A DNA stretch of 50,563 nt. Origin: Ignavibacteria bacterium. Lineage in GTDB: Bacteria > Bacteroidota > Ignavibacteria > Tepidaquicellales > Tepidaquicellaceae. The notes under the pieces are model-generated. The model was not told the DNA's origin. It made no database searches and saw only the letters and a list, made by a program, of their open reading frames with translations. Every line of letters starts with the position of its first letter. Position 1 is the first letter of the stretch. The stretch lies in contig JADLKE010000001.1 of the NCBI GenBank assembly GCA_015657505.1, forward strand, positions 232,897 through 283,459, given 5' to 3'. This document shows, in pieces, positions 9,327 through 17,944 of this stretch. Made by a program: the position numbers and the translations under genes.

Positions 9327-10012
9327 TTATTTTTAAAATCTTTGATAATCCATTCTTTTTCTTTGATTCTGACATAATCTAAAATATTATCTTTTGATTG
9401 TCTTTTTTTCAGCATTACCGAAAATGCTTCATCCTGGCAGAGATATGAAATTTTTGAAAGTACGTCAAGATGCATGCGCGGATTTGATGCAAGAATGATA
9501 AAGAGAGTATGTACAGGCTCTCCGTCAAGCGCGCCAAAGTTTACGGGGTTTTCCAAAGTGCAGATTGAGACACTTGCATCTTTTATATCCGTAATGATAG
9601 GGTTCCGCGGATGGGGTATTGCAATACCTTTCCCTATTGCCGTAGGCATTAATTCTTCCCTGCTTAATACCATCGAAAGCAATTCCTGTTTGGATATTGT
9701 TGAAGGAGTATTAATCATTTCTACTGCATAAGCAAGAACATCATTCACTGTATCACCTTTAATATTCGTGATTATACCGCCTTTTTCCAGAAGCCTTGAT
9801 AAATTATTTGAATTCTGGAATACATCTAAGTTTACCAGATTTGACGACAGTTCGATTTTATTGCTTAATATCCATTCGTTTATTTCGGAAATGTTGAATC
9901 TGTACTGATGATTAATTTTGTAGCAGGGTATCTTATTCTCTTTAATCCACCTGTAAACAGTTTTTTCCGAAACCTGCAGCATATCGACAATATCTTTTAT
10001 TTTCAGTTTCAT
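9323..10012 (-). CDS. HTH (excisionase-type) domain fused to PTS EIIA-type-2 (PtsN-like) domain
   Basis: A 229-residue putative regulator, first gene of the Ehr operon. Residues 1-50 form an excisionase/MerR-like DNA-binding domain (DIVDMLQVSEKTVYRWIKE, then HQYRFNISEINEWI). Residues about 75-225 form a PTS EIIA type-2 domain of the nitrogen/PtsN branch. The phosphorylation signature PTAIGKGIAIPHPR is intact with His134 as the phospho-acceptor. Inference: phosphorylation by a PTS phosphorelay modulates DNA binding or complex activity. An inverted repeat lies just upstream (10048-10065). No other PTS component is in the window. The DNA target and true signal are unknown. Confidence 0.85.
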   Translation of the reverse strand: MKLKIKDIVDMLQVSEKTVYRWIKENKIPCYKINHQYRFNISEINEWILSNKIELSSNLVNLDVFQNSNNLSRLLEKGGIITNIKGDTVNDVLAYAVEMINTPSTISKQELLSMVLSREELMPTAIGKGIAIPHPRNPIITDIKDASVSICTLENPVNFGALDGEPVHTLFIILASNPRMHLDVLSKISYLCQDEAFSVMLKKRQSKDNILDYVRIKEKEWIIKDFKNK

Positions 10013-10047
10013 AACTTTTTATCTCATTGAAAAATACAAAATTCCCA

Positions 10048-10065
10048 TGAACACTTAAATGTTCA
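10048..10065. promoter_or_regulatory. Inverted repeat, possible operator of the Ehr operon
   Basis: TGAACACTTAAATGTTCA is a perfect 6-bp inverted repeat (TGAACA/TGTTCA) with a 6-bp spacer. It lies 36 bp upstream of the HTH-EIIA start codon. Position and symmetry suit a binding site for that regulator (autoregulation), but this is inference. Confidence 0.35.
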
Positions 10066-10150
10066 AATATTTCACTTATTGTCTATTGTTGTCCGTTAAT
10101 ATATAAAATTTGCATAATCGTGAATCGAATTTGAATATTCGTAATAAAAA

Positions 10151-10178
10151 AGCGGGAAATAAATATGAATTTCCCGCT
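10151..10178 (-). terminator. Rho-independent terminator after fumC
   Basis: Ten-base perfect stem AGCGGGAAAT/ATTTCCCGCT with an 8-nt loop. On the minus strand it is followed by a T-run, and it lies 25 bp beyond the fumC stop. Confidence 0.85.
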
Positions 10179-10202
10179 TAATATTTAAGTATCAGGATTA
10201 AC

Positions 10203-11594
10203 TCAGAGGTTTCCGACCATCTTTTTCGGGTCAACCCATTGCGTGAACTGCTCGTCGGTAACGAGGCCGAGTTGAATAGCGGCTTCGCGCAGAGTAAGGT
10301 TTTCCTTATGCGCCTTCTTAGCAATCTTCGCAGCGTTTTCATAACCGATATGAGTATTAAGAGCCGTAACGAGCATCAAAGAATTTTCGAGATGCCTTGC
10401 TATAATGGGATAGTTCGGCTCGATGCCGACTGCGCAGTGGATATTGAACGACTCGCAGGCATCTCCGAGCAGGCGAGCCGAATGCAGCAGGTTCGTAATC
10501 ATAAGCGGCTTGAACACGTTGAGTTCAAAATGCCCGTATATGCCGCCCGTATTTATCGCGACGTCGTTACCGAGAACCTGCGCGCAGACCATCGTAAGCG
10601 CTTCGCACTGAGTCGGATTCACCTTACCCGGCATAATCGACGAGCCCGGTTCGTTTTCGGGAATAATCAGCTCCCCTATTCCGCTGCGCGGACCCGAAGC
10701 GAGAAGGCGTATGTCGTTGGCGATTTTCAGAAGGCTGACGGCGAGAGTTTTAAGGCCGCCCGACGCTTCGACAACACCGTCGTGTGAAGCGAGCGATTCG
10801 AATTTATTTTCCGCCGTAACGAACGGAAGTCCCGTGAGTTTTGCGATATGCTTCGCGACGATAACGTCGTAGTTCTTCGGCACGTTAAGCCCCGTACCGA
10901 CAGCAGAGCCGCCGAGACCGAGTTCGGACAGGTGCGCGAGAGTATTTTTTATCGCTCTCAGGCCGTGGTCAATCTGGGAAACGTATCCCGAAAATTCCTG
11001 ACCGAGCGTGAGGGGCGTAGCGTCCATCAGGTGCGTGCGTCCGATTTTAACGACTTCGCGAAACTTCTCCGATTTTTCTTTCAGCGCATTCATAAGCGCT
11101 TCGGCTTTCGGGAGAGTATTTTCGACAATCATTTTATATCCCGCGATATGCATTGCCGTGGGGAAAGTATCGTTAGACGACTGAGACTTGTTCACGTCGT
11201 CGTTCGGGTGCAGGACTTTTTTCGCATCAGTAAGTTTTCCGCCCGAGAGAACGTGCCCCCTGTTGGCAATAACTTCGTTAAGATTCATATTTGACTGCGT
11301 TCCCGAGCCCGTCTGCCATACGACGAGGGGAAATTCATCGTCGAGTTTTCCGTCGAGAATTTCATCGCAGACCTTACCAATCAATTCCATTTTTTCCTTC
11401 GGAAGAACGCCGCATTCGAAGTTCGCAATCGCGGCGGCTTTTTTCAGAATAGCAAAAGCATATATGACTTCTTTCGGCATTAGCTGCCCGCCGATAGTAA
11501 AGTTTTGTTTGGAACGCTGTGTCTGTGCTCCCCAGTATCTGTCTGCAGGCACTTTCACTTCGCCCATCGTATCGTGCTCGATTCTGTATTCCAT
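10203..11594 (-). CDS. fumC: Class II fumarate hydratase FumC
   Basis: A 463-residue cytosolic fumarase that interconverts fumarate and L-malate in the TCA cycle, without an iron-sulfur cluster. Diagnostic stretches are [14 protein letters not shown] (95-108), [20 protein letters not shown] (129-148), [20 protein letters not shown] and the superfamily signature [17 protein letters not shown], whose serine is the catalytic base in the SS loop. Length matches the family. FumC is favoured over aspartase by the [14 protein letters not shown] and [10 protein letters not shown] wording. The gene follows queF by 26 bp on the same strand and ends at a strong terminator, so the two probably share a transcript. 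Confidence 0.96.
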   Translation of the reverse strand: MEYRIEHDTMGEVKVPADRYWGAQTQRSKQNFTIGGQLMPKEVIYAFAILKKAAAIANFECGVLPKEKMELIGKVCDEILDGKLDDEFPLVVWQTGSGTQSNMNLNEVIANRGHVLSGGKLTDAKKVLHPNDDVNKSQSSNDTFPTAMHIAGYKMIVENTLPKAEALMNALKEKSEKFREVVKIGRTHLMDATPLTLGQEFSGYVSQIDHGLRAIKNTLAHLSELGLGGSAVGTGLNVPKNYDVIVAKHIAKLTGLPFVTAENKFESLASHDGVVEASGGLKTLAVSLLKIANDIRLLASGPRSGIGELIIPENEPGSSIMPGKVNPTQCEALTMVCAQVLGNDVAINTGGIYGHFELNVFKPLMITNLLHSARLLGDACESFNIHCAVGIEPNYPIIARHLENSLMLVTALNTHIGYENAAKIAKKAHKENLTLREAAIQLGLVTDEQFTQWVDPKKMVGNL

Positions 11595-11620
11595 GATTAT
11601 ATATTATGATTAGGAAAAAG

Positions 11621-11995
11621 TTATTTCTTGCCGTGTTCGGCGGTAACGGTCGTGAACAGCCCGCCTCTTCTGGTAAAGACGCCTTTAACTTCCATCCATC
11701 TCGGTTTAAGCACAGAAACAAGGTCGTCGAGAATCCTGTTAGTAACATTTTCGTAGAAGATACCTTCGTTCCTGAACGACTGGAGGTAATACTTCAGCGA
11801 TTTCAGTTCGACGCATTTCCTTCCCGCGATGTATGAAATTACGATGGTACCGAAGTCCGGCTGTCCGGTTTTCGGGCAAACGGAAGTGAATTCGTCGGTA
11901 GTATGGACGATTACGTATTTTCTGCGCGGGTGTGAATTATCGAACGTCTCGAGGATTCTCAGTTTTTTAAAATCCGCATTGGCTTTATTTTTCAT
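11621..11995 (-). CDS. queF: NADPH-dependent 7-cyano-7-deazaguanine reductase QueF (type I)
   Basis: A 124-residue tunnelling-fold enzyme that reduces preQ0 to preQ1 in queuosine biosynthesis. The short length marks the unimodular type I form. Visible residues: ILETFDN at 14-20, then [14 protein letters not shown] at 35-48, with Cys40 as the nucleophile that forms the thioimide adduct and Asp47 as the catalytic acid (family knowledge). [15 protein letters not shown] is the substrate-recognition segment typical of QueF. It is unlinked to queC (about 11 kb away), so the pathway is split. Confidence 0.95.
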   Translation of the reverse strand: MKNKANADFKKLRILETFDNSHPRRKYVIVHTTDEFTSVCPKTGQPDFGTIVISYIAGRKCVELKSLKYYLQSFRNEGIFYENVTNRILDDLVSVLKPRWMEVKGVFTRRGGLFTTVTAEHGKK

Positions 11996-12074
11996 TTAAC
12001 CGTAATTATTTTACATTGAATTTATGAATTCAGGATAATAATTGTAACATAAATTTTTTAACAGATGCGGATTT

Positions 12075-12404
12075 ATGAAGCAGGGTCTATTGAGCAAAAT
12101 ATTCTTTCTCGATTATAAAATCCTTCACACGAAGGGTTTCCACGTATCGTACTGCCCATCCTGCCGCGAATACGCGTCACTAGAGAGACTGCCTCACAAC
12201 ACTTTATATGAGAAGTTAATAAAGATATTCGGATTCAGAAAATACCACTGCACGAAATGCAAGTGGACGGGGTTCAGGCACACCGTAACATTCACGGATA
12301 ATCCGAAGCGTGTATTCAGGAATTACATAATCGCTTTCTTCTGGTTCATAATATTCGGAATAATCCTTTTTTATTACCTGACGTATTATTACGATACATT
12401 ATAA
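12075..12404 (+). CDS. Small zinc-ribbon membrane protein, function unknown
   Basis: A 109-residue protein I do not recognise. The N-terminal region has two CxxC pairs (YCPSCREY near 26-33 and HCTKCKW near 58-64), which probably form a zinc ribbon. A single hydrophobic helix (about 84-105, IIAFFWFIIFGIILFYYL) follows, then a short tail. The topology suggests a cytoplasmic zinc finger tethered to the membrane. It is transcribed divergently from queF. Base use resembles the neighbouring genes, so there is no sign of transfer. Confidence 0.6.
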   Translation: MKQGLLSKIFFLDYKILHTKGFHVSYCPSCREYASLERLPHNTLYEKLIKIFGFRKYHCTKCKWTGFRHTVTFTDNPKRVFRNYIIAFFWFIIFGIILFYYLTYYYDTL

Positions 12405-12626
12405 TACTCCCCACTGCCCCCTGGAATGCGACGTCTATCGCTTATACTAATTTATATACCTTCGCGGAGCGCACGTCGTTTTTATATTTTTTTATTCGGG
12501 ATAATATTTTATTATAGTATTGCATGTTAGCTTCGGCATCAGCCGAGGTGACATGTTTTGAGCCCTTTCGCTGAGAATGCGAGGGGGCTTTTCAATTAGT
12601 AATTAATAATTAGTAATTAGTAATTG
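12405..12626. other. Intergenic stretch leading into repeat block, no gene seen
   Basis: No convincing coding frame. The segment carries a GC-rich patch (about 12540-12590) and then short A/T words (variants of TAATTAGTAATTAG) that grade into the tandem repeats that follow. Confidence 0.5.
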
Positions 12627-12675
12627 TAGTTAGTAGTTAGTAGTTAGTAGTTAGTAGTTAGTAGTTAGTAGTTAG
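12627..12675. repeat. 7-bp tandem repeat, 7 copies of TAGTTAG
   Basis: Forty-nine bases made of seven perfect TAGTTAG units, read directly. The period of 7 is not a codon multiple and there is no ORF. It is a likely slippage hot spot. Confidence 0.9.
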
Positions 12676-12691
12676 AAAATAGGAAATGGAA

Positions 12692-12750
12692 ATGGAAAAT
12701 GGAATATAGATAATGGAAAATGGAATATAGATAATGGAAAATGGAATATG
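12692..12750. repeat. 21-bp tandem repeat (ATGGAAAATGGAATATAGATA), about 2.8 copies
   Basis: Units begin at 12692, 12713 and 12734. It follows directly after the TAGTTAG array and a shorter GGAAATGGAAATGG run. Confidence 0.85.
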
Positions 12751-12777
12751 GACTTTAGTCCTCAATAATAAAAATTT

Positions 12778-13190
12778 GCGGGCTAAAGCCCGGTTCTTAT
12801 ATACTCTTTTACCCCACTCTGAAGAGTGGGGTTAGTATTTTTGCTCCGAAGAATGGGATTAGTATTTTTGCGGGCTAAAGCCCGGTTCTTATATACACTT
12901 TTACCCCACTCTAAAGAGTGGGGTTCGTATTTTTGCTCCGAAGAATGGGATTAGTATTTTTGCGGGCTAAAGCCCGTTTCTTATATACTCTTTTACCCCA
13001 CTCTGAAGAGTGGGGTTCGTATTTTTGCTCCGAAGAATGGGATTAGTATTTTTGCAGGCTAAACTTTTACCCCACTCTAAAGAGTGGGGTTAGTTTTTTG
13101 CGGGCAAAGCCCATCTTTTATAGCATTCTTTTACCCCACTCTGAAGAGTGGGGTTATTATTTTTGCTCTGAAGAGCGGGGCAGGTATTTT
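12778..13190. repeat. 92-bp tandem repeat array built of palindromes
   Basis: Units start at 12778, 12870, 12962 and 13054 (spacing 92 bp); the fourth and a fifth (about 13100) carry deletions. Each full unit holds a palindrome GCGGGCTAAAGCCCG, then CCCCACTCTGAAGAGTGGGG, then a degraded relative of the second (CTCCGAAGAATGGGAT), joined by T-rich spacers. The 20-bp palindrome occurs at 12812, 12904, 12996, 13070 and 13134; it alternates between TCTGAAGA and TCTAAAGA centres. No gene is supported inside. Confidence 0.9.
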
Positions 13191-13299
13191 TGTTCGTAGT
13201 CTTTTCAGGTGGTTTTTTCGGAAGCCTCTAATTAATTATTACCAATTGCTGAATGAAATAATTATATTTAAAAACAATTCAAACAAAAGGGAGTAATTC

Positions 13300-14571
13300 A
13301 TGGGAGAGGATTATTCTAATCTCCAGAAAATGTACCAGCAGAGGTTCAGCCAGGGGCAGATGAATCAGGACCTCAAGCCCAACAATCCAATGCGCGGACC
13401 GCAATTAAAGTCGGGATGCGGGATAGTAGTATTTCTTGCGGTTGGAATATTCGTCGCGGCAGGGATAGCGTTATTTCTCTTTCTGAACAAGGGTTCCTTC
13501 GACAGCGTCAAAGAAAAGTTTGAGGAAATCACTACGGAAGAAAGCGAAGGACCGGTAAAGAAAGTGAACTCGAAAAATTCTCTTGCCGGCACGCTAACAA
13601 ACGCTTTGATACTGCCCGGCAAGGATGGCAAGCAGAGGCTTTATTTAATGACTTATGAGTTGAAAGGTACGAATTACACATACAACACATACATATACGA
13701 GCCGTACGAAAAAGAGATAATAAAATATACCGGAATTAAATCGAGCGCGTATCCGCCGCCTACAAATCTCATTTACGCTAAAGGTGAAATCTGGAAAATC
13801 AACAACGAGTCGGGACCGAACAAGCCGGGAGTATTCACTTACAATCCTGAAACCGGAGAGGAAACGATGGACACTCAGGGATTCTCGACGAGATTCGCGG
13901 AGTTAAACGACGGCATAAGCAAGATATATTTTTATCCGACTCCGCCGAGAATGAACATCGAGACAACCGACGGCAGGAAAGTTCTTTACGACATAACGAA
14001 CGACGCGCTCTATCCCGGGGACACGGAGTTCAGGAACACATTCAAGGACAAGAAGAACCCGATAACAGTTTTCGCGCTTGGGGTTGAGAACGCAAACGAG
14101 AGCGCGAGAAAGAGATTGTTTCTCGTGACCGGACCCGAATCGAGTCTATGGAGCAGGAACGTCGAGGAATATTATTTCACGTCGTCTTCGACGCTTAAAT
14201 TCATGCTGAACGCGGAATCGAAAGTAATAGCGAAGGGAAAAGTTTTTCTTGAGGGCGTGATGCTTTATCAGGACGACGATGCCTGTTTTATTTTCCATCA
14301 GGACAAGGCGGGCAACAACGCTGAAAGGATTATATCATGCATAGACAAAGCCGGAACCATATTATGGACGGTTTCGACAGAAAGCGAACTGAGCAGTAAA
14401 CTGCGCGCGTCCGACGAGAACTCCCTATCGTCGATGTTCTTTATAAAGAACAATGTTCACCTGACGCGTTCGGGGAATCTGGTATTGTTCTATTACGACA
14501 AGACGGGATTCATCGGGTTTGATTTCAGCACCGGAAAAATACTATTTGAAGATGATATAAATACTGATTAA
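13300..14571 (+). CDS. Membrane-anchored protein with beta-propeller-like extracytoplasmic domain, unknown
   Basis: A 423-residue protein. Residues 1-38 are hydrophilic and Gln/Asn-rich. Residues about 40-63 form one transmembrane helix (CGIVVFLAVGIFVAAGIALF), and the remainder should lie outside the cytoplasm. The large domain alternates short beta-like segments, ending with ILWTVSTESELSS and TGFIGFDFSTGKILFEDD, which resembles PQQ/WD-type propeller blades, although no canonical motif is strong enough to name a family. A GGGAG Shine-Dalgarno sits 7 bp before the ATG. The next gene also codes for an exported protein. Function unknown. Confidence 0.7.
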   Translation: MGEDYSNLQKMYQQRFSQGQMNQDLKPNNPMRGPQLKSGCGIVVFLAVGIFVAAGIALFLFLNKGSFDSVKEKFEEITTEESEGPVKKVNSKNSLAGTLTNALILPGKDGKQRLYLMTYELKGTNYTYNTYIYEPYEKEIIKYTGIKSSAYPPPTNLIYAKGEIWKINNESGPNKPGVFTYNPETGEETMDTQGFSTRFAELNDGISKIYFYPTPPRMNIETTDGRKVLYDITNDALYPGDTEFRNTFKDKKNPITVFALGVENANESARKRLFLVTGPESSLWSRNVEEYYFTSSSTLKFMLNAESKVIAKGKVFLEGVMLYQDDDACFIFHQDKAGNNAERIISCIDKAGTILWTVSTESELSSKLRASDENSLSSMFFIKNNVHLTRSGNLVLFYYDKTGFIGFDFSTGKILFEDDINTD

Positions 14572-14579
14572 TTTTAAGC

Positions 14580-14633
14580 GAGGTGAATTTCCCTCCGGGG
14601 ATTTGGAATCGAATCTCCGGATAATATCACCTC
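14580..14633 (+). terminator. Long nested hairpin after the 423-residue ORF
   Basis: Outer stem GAGGTGA/TCACCTC (14580-14586 with 14627-14633) encloses an inner 9-bp stem CCGGGGATT/AATCTCCGG (14595-14603 with 14612-14620, one G-T pair). It lies 9 bp after the stop but lacks a clear T-run, so it could be a processing hairpin and not an intrinsic terminator. Confidence 0.4.
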
Positions 14634-14708
14634 ATTAGCAAGAGATCTGCCGCTAACGCTGAGTACGGGGACACAAAACAAGAATATTCGTAATCGAACA
14701 TCTATATA

Positions 14709-14737
14709 TTGCTGTTACATATTATATCTTAATTTTG
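14709..14737 (+). promoter_or_regulatory. Bacteroidota-type promoter (TTG-N18-TAATTTTG)
   Basis: TTG at 14709 and TAATTTTG at 14730-14737 fit the -33/-7 pattern TTG...TAnnTTTG of Bacteroidota sigma factors. It overlaps a possible TTG start at 14735, which supports the ATG at 14759 as the true start. Confidence 0.5.
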
Positions 14738-14758
14738 TATAAATTTAAATTAAGGCAT

Positions 14759-17452
14759 ATGGATAGAAAATTACTCCTCGGTTATTCAATCCCACTGATA
14801 ATTTTTCTATTTCTTATTTCACACGAAATCTGTTTCGGACAAAAGACCGACAGCACGATTATCAGGTTAAATCAAATGCTCGGAAGATGGGAGGACGGCA
14901 AGGGCGCCGTAGTTGACATACAGTTAGTAAATAATAATCCGCATGAAATCAAAGTTCATATTGAGACAAACAGGTACGACGAATACGGGAATATAGCAAA
15001 GACAAAGAATATTTCCGATTTTCAGGGCGGATGCAACGTAGACATCGGATATTTGTTTGTAAAATATACAGTGAGTCAGAAAAAGGTAAAGGTAAAAGAT
15101 AAATCGACGGGAAAAGAGATTGAAAAACTTTTTTATATAATCGACCACGAGAAAATAAATGAACGGCCGCCGTGCCTTAGAGTAGGTTGGCTTTGCGGAG
15201 AGGAGCATGACGTATACAGTGTATTTGATTTCACCAACGGTATATTATGGCCGCGTTACGAGAATTACAATTTAGAGCCATTAAAAAGAGTGACGAAGGG
15301 TTCATATACGAGCACTGAGCGGGAGTATGCATTAAAGACGAGTCAGGACACAAAAGAACTGAATCCTGACGGACAATCTTCATGCGAAATAGAGGCCGTA
15401 TTATACGACTACACACCCGGAGAGTCAAATTCCAGCAGACCGCTTGAGAATAAAAAAGTATATTTTTATGTTGAGCAACAAAACGGCATTTCACCGGGTA
15501 CAATATCGCCCATCGAGGGTTTCACGGATGCAAACGGAAAAATCAAGATAAAGTATATATCACCTTCGCCGGGCACAATAGCCGGTAAAAACATTCTCTC
15601 AGCATCCATCAAAGCGAGATGCGACGAATACAATGTTGAGGACATCGCGTACATCAATTTCAATTTAAGCAATGGCGAGGTTACAGTCGAGCCGAACGTG
15701 AAAGGGGTCGTATCGAACTACGGCATCGTGCCTCTCGACGGCCGATATCCTGCGTTGATTAAGGCGAAGATAAGGGACGCGAACGGAAAGAGTAAGGCTA
15801 ACGCAAAGGTAACTTTTACAATATCCGGAACCGAAACATACGGTGTGCTCAAAACCGCAGACGGTCAAACAGGCACGAGCGTAGCGGTAACATCAGACGG
15901 GAACGGAGAAGCGGATGTACAATACGTTTATTCATCCGGCACACCTGAAAACGACGCGATAGAAACCATAGAGATAAAATCCGATGACATGAGCAGCGTA
16001 ATGAAAGCGCATATTTATCTCGGATTCAAAATCGCTGCCGAGAGAGTAGAGAACAAATACGAAGGCAAAGGCATCATAAACGCGGGCGAGGAAGTCCCAA
16101 TCTTCATACAGGTAAAGGACGAAAGATACAGTGACCTTGATATTCAGAACGCGCTTTCATACTGGGGGCTCGGAGGAAATACGGGAAACAGCAGGCTAAG
16201 CCTTAAACTTGAAATGGAACCGACGGGCACACTGCCTGATTACCTGCTTGAAAGGCTGCAGTTAACGAAACAGGAGCCGCCGAAATTCAGCGAAGAGGTA
16301 AATGTGATATCATTCCCCGACAAAAAGATTTACAATATCCTTTACGTGAAGGAGTCGTCTCTCTTGAATTACAGGGGATATCCGAGAATAAAGCCAATCA
16401 CATCCGGGCAGACGAATTACGAAGTAAAACTGTCTCTTGTAGATAACGAAGGCAGTGTTGTATCGGGTAACAATTCAAGTCCGTCAATAATAAGCATAAA
16501 GACGGGACTGCCGGCGGACGCGACGAGCATTTTCATTTCCGAAAATCCATTCGGGCCAAATACGGATCAGGCGATTTTTGTGAGAACGGCGCTTGACCTC
16601 GCCGGATTCGGAACATACATTTCCGTGGCGGACGCGATATTCGCGATAAACAAAGGCGATTTTGCCGGGGTTGTAGGTATAATTCTCGGAGAACTCAAGG
16701 GAAAACTTTTTGATTACGGTAAGGAACTTCCCGACCTGAAGGGAGATTTAATATACGTTTATACCGAACTCGCGACAACGGAGAAGTACGCTAGTCTGGC
16801 ATTTGGTCCCGGACCGCTGCAGCAAATGGAAGACGCCGTAATTTCTAAAATCGCATCAATGATGACACGCGGCACGAGCAAACTAATAGTGCTTAACGGA
16901 GACGGGGGCCAGCAATTAACCGATTCAAAAGGCAGTCCGATACCTATCAGCGAAAACACTTTCACTCACGATGATAATTTGAAGACAATATCGGTAAAAC
17001 ACGGGAACGTCAGCGTTTATCTGCTTCCCGACAAACTTGAATATAAATACAACAGCGCAACGAAATGCAAGGAGTACGGCAAGGGCGGAAATCAGGTGAG
17101 CAAGGAAAAAGAGAAAACGAAAGAGAAAGAGAAAACGAAAGAGAAGAAATCGAACCTGTTTTCGGGCTCGTGGGAAACAGGAGAGTTCGGGACTGTTACG
17201 TTCGTGATTTCAGGAAGTTCTGTAATCGGAACGTGCAGCAAGAATCTCGGCGGAATGAAAGGGACGCTGTCGTCAGACGGCACAAAAATAACGGGAACGT
17301 GGGCGCGATTCCCCACGTACAGTTCTCCTAACGACGCGGGTTTGTTTGACATATCCGTATCCGCCGACGGGAAAACATTCACGGGCTTTTTCAGCAAAGG
17401 GACCGACTCGAAAGCAAAACTTGACAAGTCGTTGGCCGGAAAGAAGAAATGA
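14759..17452 (+). CDS. Large secreted protein with bacterial Ig-like repeats, unknown
   Basis: About 897 residues from the ATG at 14759; a longer TTG start at 14735 is in frame but falls on the predicted -7 element. A signal peptide is clear (MDRKLLLGYSIPLIIFLF through CFGQ). The N-terminal domain begins MLGRWEDGKGAVVDIQ. The middle has two Big_1-like Ig domains: one around PLENKKVYFYVEQQNG/FTDANGKIKIKY, and one around IRDANGKSKANAKVTFTISG/TSDGNGEADVQYVYSSG. A Lys/Glu-rich linker (EKEKTKEKEKTKEKK) precedes a C-terminal beta domain starting FSGSWETGEFGTVTF, whose GSW resembles the N-terminal GRW. No T9SS sorting domain is visible. Probably a cell-surface or periplasmic scaffold. Confidence 0.7.
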   Translation: MDRKLLLGYSIPLIIFLFLISHEICFGQKTDSTIIRLNQMLGRWEDGKGAVVDIQLVNNNPHEIKVHIETNRYDEYGNIAKTKNISDFQGGCNVDIGYLFVKYTVSQKKVKVKDKSTGKEIEKLFYIIDHEKINERPPCLRVGWLCGEEHDVYSVFDFTNGILWPRYENYNLEPLKRVTKGSYTSTEREYALKTSQDTKELNPDGQSSCEIEAVLYDYTPGESNSSRPLENKKVYFYVEQQNGISPGTISPIEGFTDANGKIKIKYISPSPGTIAGKNILSASIKARCDEYNVEDIAYINFNLSNGEVTVEPNVKGVVSNYGIVPLDGRYPALIKAKIRDANGKSKANAKVTFTISGTETYGVLKTADGQTGTSVAVTSDGNGEADVQYVYSSGTPENDAIETIEIKSDDMSSVMKAHIYLGFKIAAERVENKYEGKGIINAGEEVPIFIQVKDERYSDLDIQNALSYWGLGGNTGNSRLSLKLEMEPTGTLPDYLLERLQLTKQEPPKFSEEVNVISFPDKKIYNILYVKESSLLNYRGYPRIKPITSGQTNYEVKLSLVDNEGSVVSGNNSSPSIISIKTGLPADATSIFISENPFGPNTDQAIFVRTALDLAGFGTYISVADAIFAINKGDFAGVVGIILGELKGKLFDYGKELPDLKGDLIYVYTELATTEKYASLAFGPGPLQQMEDAVISKIASMMTRGTSKLIVLNGDGGQQLTDSKGSPIPISENTFTHDDNLKTISVKHGNVSVYLLPDKLEYKYNSATKCKEYGKGGNQVSKEKEKTKEKEKTKEKKSNLFSGSWETGEFGTVTFVISGSSVIGTCSKNLGGMKGTLSSDGTKITGTWARFPTYSSPNDAGLFDISVSADGKTFTGFFSKGTDSKAKLDKSLAGKKK

Positions 17453-17472
17453 TTGTACGTTTTCGGATAAAA

Positions 17473-17502
17473 AAATCCCGTTTAAGAAAATAAACGGGAT
17501 TT
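17473..17502. terminator. Bidirectional intrinsic terminator
   Basis: A 12-bp stem AAATCCCGTTTA/TAAACGGGATTT with a 6-nt loop and A/T runs on both sides. It sits between two convergent genes and can serve both. Confidence 0.9.
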
Positions 17503-17521
17503 TTTTACAATCGAATCAGAT

Positions 17522-17944
17522 TTATACAATAATCAGTTCCGAAGTATTCGCGGGATTATACTTTACGTTAAGTTTATCCCCCGCTCTCGGGACTGCAATT
17601 TTTGATACAGCGGTTTCGATTTCAGTCTCGAATTCAGGACCGTACTGCGGCTGAACTTTCAGTTTGAGTTTTACGACGGGGTTATAATTAATCATAGCCC
17701 CCGTATCGGCGATTGAGAGCACTTCGGCCGTGCCTCCGAGCCCTGTAGCCATCAACTGGGCTTTTCTTCCGTCATAATCGGTGTATTGCTTTGCCATATC
17801 GAGGCCTTCGTTAGCCTTATTGACAAAATCCTTTCCCATGAAAGTCTTTGCCATGAACCCCGAGACACCCTTGTTAAGGGCTTTATCGGCTTTATCGAGA
17901 GCGTCTTTCGGGTCCTCGTCCTTTTTCTTTCCGAAACCTAGCAT
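17522..17944 (-). CDS. Hypothetical soluble protein with C-terminal beta domain
   Basis: A 140-residue protein I cannot name. The N-terminus is charged and helical (MLGFGKKKDEDPKDALDKAD, then a helix to about residue 55). The C-terminus reads GTAEVLSIADTGAMINYNPV...DKLNVKYNPANTSELIIV. This resembles small beta-barrel proteins of the DUF3592-like kind, in which a value is read from TG...NP and ...VKYNP elements, but the match is weak. No signal peptide or membrane helix is evident. An AGGAG-like Shine-Dalgarno is next to the ATG, and the gene ends at a shared terminator. Confidence 0.65.
   Translation of the reverse strand: MLGFGKKKDEDPKDALDKADKALNKGVSGFMAKTFMGKDFVNKANEGLDMAKQYTDYDGRKAQLMATGLGGTAEVLSIADTGAMINYNPVVKLKLKVQPQYGPEFETEIETAVSKIAVPRAGDKLNVKYNPANTSELIIV

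Noticed and set aside
12778..13190. CRISPR-like array
   Set aside because: Period is 92 bp, units contain palindromes and no unique spacers separate them; copies are contiguous and drifting.
13084..13296. Short plus-strand ORF over the repeats
   Set aside because: Lies mostly inside the palindromic repeats, has no recognisable domain, and starts within a 20-bp palindrome.
14735..14758. TTG start for the large secreted protein
   Set aside because: It overlaps the predicted -7 promoter box; the ATG 24 bp later gives a cleaner signal peptide.
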